Below are positions 1 through 5,093 of a stretch of 5,213 bases of DNA, one piece after another (position 1 is the stretch's first letter; each line of letters starts with the position of its first letter). The notes under the pieces were generated by a model, which was given only the letters and a program-made list of their open reading frames with translations, ran no database searches and was not told the origin of the DNA. The DNA lies in contig JANTGB010000193.1 in NCBI GenBank assembly GCA_024763115.1, forward strand, positions 1 through 5,213, written 5' to 3'. The stretch comes from Desulfobulbaceae bacterium. GTDB taxonomy: Bacteria > Desulfobacterota > Desulfobulbia > Desulfobulbales > SURF-16. The position numbers and the translations under genes are program-made.

Positions 1-120
1 AAAAATAAGCGCAGTCATATAGTTGATATTACGAGCATTATTTTTTCAAAATAACACAGAGTTGGGCAGGTAAGCGAGGCACGAGACTCCGCAGAAATGG
101 CATTCTCGGACAGCCTCCTA
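1..120 (+). mobile_element. Family A miniature inverted-repeat element, left copy (cut by window edge)
   Basis: Bases 1-118 match the reverse complement of 5096-5213 with a single difference (T98 against G). The right-hand end GGCATTCTCGGACAGCCTCC is followed by TA (119-120) and G, as in the complete copy at 2260-2404. The copy starts abruptly inside the central palindrome, so its left arm lies outside the window. Relative to the complete copy it carries about 28 extra bases at 67-94, including TAAGCGA and GAGACTCCG. It is too short to encode a transposase. The TA at its end suggests mobilisation in trans by an IS630/Tc1-mariner-type enzyme, which is inferred from the ends alone. Confidence 0.8.
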
Positions 121-178
121 GTTGTTATTCCGAGGATAAATTTTTCAGTATTACGCAGAGATCGGGCAAAAAGTCATT
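119..178 (+). repeat. Decayed relic of a family A element
   Basis: This 60-base stretch aligns without gaps to 2329-2388 of the complete family A copy at about 45 of 60 identical positions. Shared landmarks are TAGTTG, ATT.CGAG, TTTTTCA, CAGAG and CATT. It begins exactly at the TA where the left family A copy ends, which suggests that the newer copy inserted at a TA inside this older one. The relic forms most of the leader of the export gene. I see no strong promoter in it. The alignment was done by eye. Confidence 0.6.
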
Positions 179-199
179 AAATCAACGGACTCATAAATA

Positions 200-205
200 A
201 AGGAG
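200..205 (+). promoter_or_regulatory. Ribosome binding site of the export gene
   Basis: AAGGAG lies 5 bases before the ATG at 211 and supports that start, which also gives a proper signal peptide. Confidence 0.75.
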
Positions 206-210
206 CGAAC

Positions 211-765
211 ATGAAACATTCATTTTACTGGTTTTGTTTACTGATAACCGTTTTTATGGGAAGCACTACTGTTAATGCCGCAGAAAAATACCTTATCGGC
301 CCCGGCGATTTACTTGACATAAGCATCTGGAAGGATGAGTCTTTAAGCAGAGTAGTGACTGTGCTGCCTGACGGCACCATAGCATTTCCCCTGATAGGCG
401 AAGTGGCGGCAGCCGATAAAACCGTGGCCCAACTCCAGGAAGAACTGGAAAAAAAGATTTCACGCTTCGTCCCTGATCCGGTCTTGTCCCTGATTGTTCA
501 GCAGGTAAACAGTCTCCAGATTTATGTTGTCGGCCGGGTTAATAATCCGGGCCGATTCATGCTGAATACCAATGTCGACGTTCTTCAGGCTCTGACCATG
601 GCCGGTGGTCTCAACCCTTTTGCCAAGCGGAGCAAGGTGAAGATAATGCGTGAACAAAACGGTCGGACGACTATTTACAATTTTGATTTTGACGAAGTGG
701 CCAAGGGAGAAAATCTTGAACAAAACATTACCCTGAGAAGGGGAGATGTAATTGTTGCCCCCTGA
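211..765 (+). CDS. Polysaccharide export protein (Wza-like, Poly_export plus SLBB), XrtA-locus type
   Basis: This is a periplasmic or outer-membrane-associated protein of the polysaccharide export (OPX) family, which helps carry EPS chains across the outer membrane. Residues 1-23 are a signal peptide with a hydrophobic core (FCLLITVF) and a likely cleavage after VNA or VNAA. There is no lipobox cysteine at the cleavage site, unlike classical Wza. Residues about 26-98 are the Poly_export domain: YLIGPGDLLDISIWKDE, then LPDGTIAFPLIGEV, which is typical of the family. Residues about 103-160 are a single SLBB domain (YVVGRVNNPGRF, then LQALTMAGGLNPFA). At 184 residues it is about half the length of Wza and lacks extra SLBB repeats and the C-terminal membrane helix. 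This matches the short export proteins of XrtA-type EPS loci. It is the first gene of the set, 110 bases upstream of the beta-barrel gene. Confidence 0.9.
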   Translation: MKHSFYWFCLLITVFMGSTTVNAAEKYLIGPGDLLDISIWKDESLSRVVTVLPDGTIAFPLIGEVAAADKTVAQLQEELEKKISRFVPDPVLSLIVQQVNSLQIYVVGRVNNPGRFMLNTNVDVLQALTMAGGLNPFAKRSKVKIMREQNGRTTIYNFDFDEVAKGENLEQNITLRRGDVIVAP

Positions 766-829
766 CAGATATGATGTCCTATACAGTGTCCGCAATCCGG
801 CCTGAAAAATATAGCTAACACAATAAGTT

Positions 830-869
830 TTGTCCTCCACTAACCGCCTTCTATTACTTTCAAGGACAA
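830..869 (+). promoter_or_regulatory. Possible leader hairpin covering the ribosome binding site of the beta-barrel gene
   Basis: TTGTCCT (830-836) is the reverse complement of AGGACAA (863-869), with one further G-U pair possible (829 with 870). The right half contains most of the AAGGA (862-866) that serves the ATG at 876. Pairing in the mRNA could hide the ribosome binding site. The stem is only 7-8 pairs with a 26-base loop, so it may be chance. Confidence 0.2.
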
Positions 870-875
870 GCCCTG

Positions 876-2036
876 ATGAAATCCGGAAAAATTATTCTTG
901 CTTTTTTTTGTTGTCTGCCTTTTCATTCCTCCCCGGCGCAGGCAGACAACTTTAAGGTGCTGCCCTTTGTTGCGGTGCGGCAGGAATATAATAATAATGT
1001 TTTATTCAGCCATAAAAACAAAAATGATGACTGGATAACTACCGGTTATTTTGGTTTAAAACTAAATGAAAAAACCGAACGGCTGACAGCCGGTCTCGAA
1101 GCCGGGGGAGAGGCTTCAGCTTATGTAGACAACAATGAGCTCAACTCAGTGGATAAATTTTATTCCGGCCGCCTGAGCTATCGGCTCACTCCCCATTTCT
1201 CCTTAAACGGCAGCGCAGGCTACAGCGAAGATTCCCGCGCTGACCGAGATCTGGATACGACAGGGTATTCATTAAAGAACGAAATAAGAAAACGCCGGGA
1301 GTATTCAGCTTCAGCAGATTATATCCTTAGCGAAAAGTTAACCTCCTTTTTTTCTTTCAGTTATCTTGATGACAAATTTGAAAATTCTTCCCATAATGAC
1401 ATAACTGTCGGAAATGCCCTGTTTGGCCTGACCCGGCAGCTTGAGTTAACCAAACCGACTATTGCCCGATTTTACAGCAGATATTCCCATTATGATTTTT
1501 ACTCAACTATTATAGAAAACTATTATTTTACCTTCGGGGTTAAGAGACAATTCAGCGAAAGATTAAATATCCTGCTTGATATCGGTCCCCGGTTCACCAG
1601 CAGCCGTTCCAAGTTTACCTCCATTTCCTCTGATGATACTGGCATGGGTGGCCAGTGGGTAATTGATTACAGCGGTGAAGTAAACAATTACAGTCTGAGC
1701 CTGACCCATGAAATTTCCGGATCCAGCGGTTTCAGCGCTGCCACCAAACGAACAAGTCTAAACTTTAAATACAGGCACCGTTTAACCTATGAATTGTCGG
1801 CTTATCTGGGAATTGACTGTATTTACAACAAAACGAACAGTGACAAAATTTATGGCGGTGATTTTGAAAAATTAAGCGTCAGCCTCAAGCCTTCCCTGCG
1901 TTATGCCTTTAATAAGGATATGTATATTGAGGGGTTGTATAAATTTACTGAACTTGACGATAAAGTTGGAAATGATGATCGCAGCCGCAATATGATTTAT
2001 ATATTTTTGCGTTACCAATGGCCTGTGATAGAATAG
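876..2036 (+). CDS. Outer-membrane beta-barrel protein of the EPS locus
   Basis: This is a predicted outer-membrane beta-barrel of 386 residues. Residues 1-23 are a signal peptide (core IILAFFCCLPF, cleavage after PAQA). The mature protein starts with FKVLPFVAVRQEYNNNVLFS; the 'eYnnNV' segment resembles the start of beta-barrel porin 2 and the outer-membrane proteins found in XrtA EPS loci. The remainder alternates polar and aromatic residues in many short strands (for example FYSGRLSYRLTPHFSLNGSA and YIFLRYQW near the C terminus). There are no cytoplasmic domains or helices. Its place between the export protein and the chain-length gene suggests a role in EPS secretion or anchoring, which is an inference. 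AAGGA at 862-866 lies 9 bases before the ATG. The TAG stop sits immediately beside a family B repeat. The exact family is uncertain. Confidence 0.75.
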   Translation: MKSGKIILAFFCCLPFHSSPAQADNFKVLPFVAVRQEYNNNVLFSHKNKNDDWITTGYFGLKLNEKTERLTAGLEAGGEASAYVDNNELNSVDKFYSGRLSYRLTPHFSLNGSAGYSEDSRADRDLDTTGYSLKNEIRKRREYSASADYILSEKLTSFFSFSYLDDKFENSSHNDITVGNALFGLTRQLELTKPTIARFYSRYSHYDFYSTIIENYYFTFGVKRQFSERLNILLDIGPRFTSSRSKFTSISSDDTGMGGQWVIDYSGEVNNYSLSLTHEISGSSGFSAATKRTSLNFKYRHRLTYELSAYLGIDCIYNKTNSDKIYGGDFEKLSVSLKPSLRYAFNKDMYIEGLYKFTELDDKVGNDDRSRNMIYIFLRYQWPVIE

Positions 2037-2038
2037 AG

Positions 2039-2259
2039 GTAACCGCTCACAGGACGCCGGATCTTCGGAGTCGGAGTTTATGCCCTGTTTTTAAGGGGTG
2101 CTTACCTCCGCGATAAGACCGGCTTACATATGACTGATACGCTACGCCGGCCTAATCGCAAAAATCTCCCGGAGTCTCCCGCCGGTTGCTTACCGGCAAC
2201 CTGTAAACAGTTACAGATCGGTGGTTGAGGCAATTTTTCGCCCCTACCTGAATAGTTAC
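2039..2259 (-). repeat. Family B inverted-repeat element, copy 1
   Basis: Its ends are GTAACCGCTCA (2039-2049) and TGAATAGTTAC (2249-2259), which are related inverted repeats. Read on the minus strand it is colinear with the copy at 3993-4165: TAACTATTCAG, a GGGG tract, AACCAC, TGTAACTGTT, TAAGC, GAGACTCCG, a CGGCG hairpin and TATGTAAG. It contains an imperfect stem, GCGATAAGACCGGC (2110-2123) with GCCGGCCTAATCGC (2146-2159), 12 of 14 pairs. It also contains a short GC-rich hairpin, GCCGGT (2181-2186) with ACCGGC (2192-2197). It has no convincing coding sequence. TAGAG directly precedes it (2034-2038) and would directly follow it if the neighbouring family A element were removed. The GTAA-type ends recall IS66-family ends, but that is from memory and unverified. 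Confidence 0.65.
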
Positions 2260-2404
2260 TAGGAGGTTGTCCGAGAATAGACATTTTTTCTCAAATCAAG
2301 GCATTTTGAAAAAATAAGCACAGCTATATAGTTGATATTGCGAGAATTATTTTTTCAAAATAACACAGAGTTGGGAAAAAAGGGCATTCTCGGACAGCTT
2401 CCTA
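2260..2404 (+). mobile_element. Family A miniature inverted-repeat element, complete copy
   Basis: The element is flanked by TA on both sides (2260-2261 and 2403-2404), within CTAG at each end. Arms 2259-2317 and 2347-2405 pair as inverted repeats over 59 positions without gaps, with 42 identical. The outer 20 bases match at 18 (GTCCGAGAAT is perfect), and the inner 15 (ATTTTGAAAAAATAA with its complement) match perfectly. The central 29 bases (2318-2346) contain the palindrome CTATATAG. This is the size and shape of a MITE. The TA duplication in CTAG is the known target preference of IS630-type elements. It lacks the 28-base segment present in the two edge copies. It ends 28 bases before the chain-length gene, so it forms that gene's leader. 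Confidence 0.85.
2306..2332 (+). promoter_or_regulatory. Possible promoter inside the family A element
   Basis: TTGAAA (2306-2311) and TATAGT (2327-2332) each match the sigma-70 consensus at 5 of 6 positions and point towards the chain-length gene. The spacer is only 15 bases, shorter than the preferred 17, so this is weak. If active, the element would supply transcription for the downstream half of the locus. Confidence 0.25.
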
Positions 2405-2432
2405 GAGATATTAATAATTTCTGAGGGAAAAT

Positions 2433-3995
2433 ATGGAAGAACATGAAATGACGCCCAATGATTATCTGGGGGTTCTTAAACGGCGAAAATGGAGTCTGTT
2501 TCTTCCGGCTGCTCTCATTTTTCTGATTTCCATTATTGTTGCTCTGGCTCTGCCGGCGGCATATAAATCCGTTTCTACAATTTTAATTGAAGAACAGGAA
2601 ATCCCGGCTGACTTTGTTATGAGTACGGTAACCAGTTATGCTGAACAGCGCCTCCAGACAATTAATCAGCGAATCATGAGTTCGACCCGGCTGCTGGAGA
2701 TAATTAATCGACTGAACCTCTATCCTGACCTCAGGGAAACAGCAACCACAGAAGAAATCGTTGATGAAATGCGTGAAGATATCAGCCTGGAATACATCAG
2801 CGCCGACATTGTCGACCGCCGTACCGGCCGTCCGGCAACAGCAACCATCGCTTTCACGCTTGGCTATGAGAGCACCGGCAGCCCGGCTACCGTCCAGAAA
2901 GTGGCTAATGTTCTGGCCTCGCTTTTTCTTGAAGAAAATCTTCAGGTCAGAGAACGACAGGCGCTGGAAGCAACCACGTTTCTGGAGGAAGAGCTGGAAA
3001 AAGTCAAGGTTGACCTGGCTGCAGTTGAGAAAAAAATAGCTGAATTTAAAAATCAACATATAAATGAATTGCCGGAGATGCTGTCCATGAACATGCAGAG
3101 TCTGCAAACGGTTGAAATGACCATCGACCGGGTAAATGAACAGCTTCGCTCCCTTGAAGAACGAAAAGATTCCCTTGATGTGGAACTGGCCAATCTTTCC
3201 CCCAAGCTTATCATGGAGGATAAGACCAGACTGGAACAGTTAAAACTGGACCTTACTCATATGGAGACCAAGTTCAGTCCTCTCCATCCTGATGTGATAA
3301 AAACCAAAGCGGAAATAACGGAACTGGAAAAAAAGGTCAATGCCTGCCCGACAAAAGAAAATACTCCACTGCCCGACAATCCGGCTTATATCACCATGAC
3401 CTCGCAGATCGGCGGACTGACTTCACAAATTGACTCAACCCGAAGGCAGTTGAAAGAACTTGAGACAAAGGCTGAGGACTTACGGCGGCGGATAAAAATT
3501 ACTCCTTCCGTGGAAGAAAAATATAATACTTTTCTGTCGGAAAGAAGTAATCTCCAGGCCAAGTATGATGATCTTTCCCGCAAACTCATGGAAGCCAAAG
3601 TTTCTTACGGCCTGGAAAAAGAACAAAAGGGCGAACGCTTTACCCTGATCGATCCGGCCCGCCTGCCGGAAGAACCCTCTAAGCCGAACCGGCCGGCTAT
3701 TATCCTCATCGGCCTGATTCTGGGACTTGGCGCCGGAGTTGGAACAGCAGCCCTCAAGGAGTTCAGTGATCAATCATTTTATAAGGCAAAGACCTTAAGT
3801 GACGCAGCTTCGTTTCCGGTTCTAGCCATTATCCCTCAGATTACCACGGATGAGGATCTTCAGCAGAGGGCCGGAAAAAAGAAAATTATTATAATCGCCG
3901 TCATCGGGATGATTATAATTTCCATAGTGCTCTTTCATTTCCTGGTCATGGATTTGAGTATTTTCTGGGCCAAATTAACACGTAAAATCGGCTAA
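2433..3995 (+). CDS. Polysaccharide chain-length determinant (Wzz/GNVR, XrtA-locus type)
   Basis: This is an inner-membrane polysaccharide co-polymerase that sets EPS chain length and pairs with the kinase-like protein encoded downstream. The N-terminal Wzz domain has DYLGVLKRRKW just before membrane helix 1 (about 21-40). A large periplasmic part follows, with coiled-coil-rich stretches (about 175-300 and 325-395). LIDPARLPEEPSKPNRP (405-421) is the classic proline-rich GNVR motif, running into helix 2 (about 421-441). A third hydrophobic segment (about 485-506) follows FPVLAIIPQI and a KKK cluster. This extra C-terminal helix, and the absence of a fused kinase domain, fit the XrtA-locus chain-length family as I remember it. 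GAGGG at 2423-2427 lies 5 bases before the ATG at 2433. The ATG at 2448 (MTPNDYLG) is an alternative that would also leave the protein intact. The TAA stop overlaps the end of a family B repeat. Confidence 0.9.
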   Translation: MEEHEMTPNDYLGVLKRRKWSLFLPAALIFLISIIVALALPAAYKSVSTILIEEQEIPADFVMSTVTSYAEQRLQTINQRIMSSTRLLEIINRLNLYPDLRETATTEEIVDEMREDISLEYISADIVDRRTGRPATATIAFTLGYESTGSPATVQKVANVLASLFLEENLQVRERQALEATTFLEEELEKVKVDLAAVEKKIAEFKNQHINELPEMLSMNMQSLQTVEMTIDRVNEQLRSLEERKDSLDVELANLSPKLIMEDKTRLEQLKLDLTHMETKFSPLHPDVIKTKAEITELEKKVNACPTKENTPLPDNPAYITMTSQIGGLTSQIDSTRRQLKELETKAEDLRRRIKITPSVEEKYNTFLSERSNLQAKYDDLSRKLMEAKVSYGLEKEQKGERFTLIDPARLPEEPSKPNRPAIILIGLILGLGAGVGTAALKEFSDQSFYKAKTLSDAASFPVLAIIPQITTDEDLQQRAGKKKIIIIAVIGMIIISIVLFHFLVMDLSIFWAKLTRKIG

Positions 3996-4165
3996 CTATT
4001 CAGCTGGGGTAAAACTATCCTAACCACTTTCCTGTAACTGTTCAGAGATAAGCGAACGAAGTGAGACTCCGTGTGCTTTAGATATGTTCAATCAGGTCGG
4101 CGCGGCATACTGATGCTATGTAAGACAGCCTGATCGGGCGCAGATGAAATGCAGCTGAATAGTTA
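3993..4165 (+). repeat. Family B inverted-repeat element, copy 2
   Basis: Perfect 14-base inverted repeats bound it: TAACTATTCAGCTG (3993-4006) and CAGCTGAATAGTTA (4152-4165). A second related end, CTGTAACTGTTCAG (4032-4045), also pairs with CTGAATAGTTACAG (4155-4168) at 13 of 14. Inside are TAAGCGA (4049-4055), GAGACTCCG (4063-4071) and two nested stems: ATCAGG (4091-4096) with CCTGAT (4129-4134), and CATA (4106-4109) with TATG (4117-4120). It is the same family as 2039-2259 but in the opposite orientation, so the two copies bracket the chain-length gene. The first three bases are that gene's stop codon. I found no clear target duplication. Confidence 0.7.
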
Positions 4166-4179
4166 CAGAATTGGTTGAT

Positions 4180-4185
4180 AAGGAG
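4180..4185 (+). promoter_or_regulatory. Ribosome binding site that decides the kinase start
   Basis: AAGGAG, with a second AAGGA at 4187-4191, sits just before the ATG at 4196. Both lie downstream of the possible TTG at 4175, so they favour the ATG. Confidence 0.7.
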
Positions 4186-4195
4186 AAAGGAAACA

Positions 4196-5026
4196 ATGAA
4201 AATACGAAAGGCCCTGGATAAGGCGAATGCAGAGCGGGCTGCCGGAAAAGTAAACGAAACCTCCCGGCAATCTTCAGCTCTTGAAAAAACTAAAACCGGA
4301 CTGGAATCAAATAATAGGCCTGATCCCGATAAATGGCAGAAACCGGTTTATTCAAAATCCACTGCTGTAAAGGTAGATCCCCTCCTGCTGGCGCAGAATC
4401 GTTGTGCCTGTATTCTCGGTGATGCTCCCTGCATGGATGCCTTTAAGGTTTTGCGTACCCATATTCAACAGCGAACCAAAGATATGGGCTTAAATACGGT
4501 AATGATTACCAGTGTCCATAATAGTGAAGGAAAAACCCTTACCGCTATTAATCTGGCCTTGACCTTTGCCCGGGAACATCAGCAGACTTCACTGCTTGTT
4601 GATTGTGATTTCCAAAAACAAGATATTTATAAATATATGGGAACCGGCGGAGAAAAGGGGCTGGTTAATTTTTTTCTGGATAATAAGCCCCTGGAGGAAT
4701 TGATTATCTGGCCCGGCATTGATAAAATTTCTCTGCTCTCCGGCGGCAGGGCTATCCAGGACAGCACTGAGCTGCTTGGTTCTCAGAAAATGAAAGAACT
4801 GATCGCCGAGGTAAAATCACGCTATCTTGACCGCTATATTTTTCTTGATGTACCGGCTGTGCTTGATGGCGCCGATGCTATGGCCTTTGCCCCTCTGGTC
4901 GATGTAATCATTATGGTTGTCGTACCCGGCCGGACGACAATACCGGATGTAGAAAGGGCTCTCAATCTGCTGCCCAGGGAAAAATTTCTGGGCTTTGTCA
5001 TGAATGACAAAAATAACGTATTATAG
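4196..5026 (+). CDS. BY-kinase-like P-loop ATPase of EPS locus (Wzc-C/CapB type, XrtA-locus)
   Basis: This is a cytoplasmic tyrosine autokinase-like protein that would bind the chain-length determinant and control EPS polymerisation and export. The start MKIRKALDKA matches the usual N terminus of XrtA-locus kinases. A linker follows to about residue 75. AFKVLRTHI (82-90) is the typical segment before the P-loop. Walker A is TSVHNSEGKT (105-114); the family normally has a proline-glycine where this protein has N109-S110. Walker A' is LLVDCDF (133-139), with D136 and D138. Walker B is IFLDVPAVL (215-223), where the second proline of the usual DxPP is alanine. The protein ends 10 residues after G266 (FVMNDKNNVL) with no C-terminal tyrosine cluster. 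Tyrosine codons do occur in the next frame at 5019-5024, so a frameshift is possible. A TTG start at 4175 would add 7 residues and is less likely. Confidence 0.85.
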   Translation: MKIRKALDKANAERAAGKVNETSRQSSALEKTKTGLESNNRPDPDKWQKPVYSKSTAVKVDPLLLAQNRCACILGDAPCMDAFKVLRTHIQQRTKDMGLNTVMITSVHNSEGKTLTAINLALTFAREHQQTSLLVDCDFQKQDIYKYMGTGGEKGLVNFFLDNKPLEELIIWPGIDKISLLSGGRAIQDSTELLGSQKMKELIAEVKSRYLDRYIFLDVPAVLDGADAMAFAPLVDVIIMVVVPGRTTIPDVERALNLLPREKFLGFVMNDKNNVL

Positions 5027-5093
5027 TAAGTTCTCACCAGGTAAGGGTTCACTCAAAAATTAATTCGCAGAGATGAGATGTAAGGTGGGCATA

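Noticed and set aside
460..840. Minus-strand open frame of 126 codons opposite the export gene
   Set aside because: It lies almost wholly opposite a well-supported gene, shows no recognisable domain, and its composition follows from the sense codons.
2084..2098. Rho-independent terminator after the beta-barrel gene (CCCT...AGGG around a T run)
   Set aside because: The stem is only about 4 pairs and the T run lies in the loop rather than after the stem.
2102..2284. Minus-strand open frame of 60 codons in the gap
   Set aside because: It covers the family B repeat and the start of family A, including hairpin stems. Its sequence looks like translated repeat with no domain, and repeats explain it better.
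2037..2432. CRISPR array, tRNA or riboswitch in the longest gap
   Set aside because: There are no regularly spaced direct repeats, cloverleaf or recognisable aptamer. Two inverted-repeat elements account for nearly all of it.
2583..3107. Minus-strand open frame of 174 codons opposite the chain-length gene
   Set aside because: It lies fully inside a clear Wzz/GNVR gene, is rich in F and L from the complement of the coiled-coil codons, and shows no domain.
4175..4195. TTG start adding 7 residues to the kinase
   Set aside because: The ribosome binding site AAGGAG lies downstream of this TTG and upstream of the ATG at 4196. The ATG also gives the family-like N terminus MKIRKALDKA.
5050..5093. 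Possible second relic of family A before the right copy (CGCAGAGAT, GTAAGG, GGGCAT)
   Set aside because: The alignment needs gaps and matches only about 18 of 28 positions in its best part, which is too weak to list as a feature.
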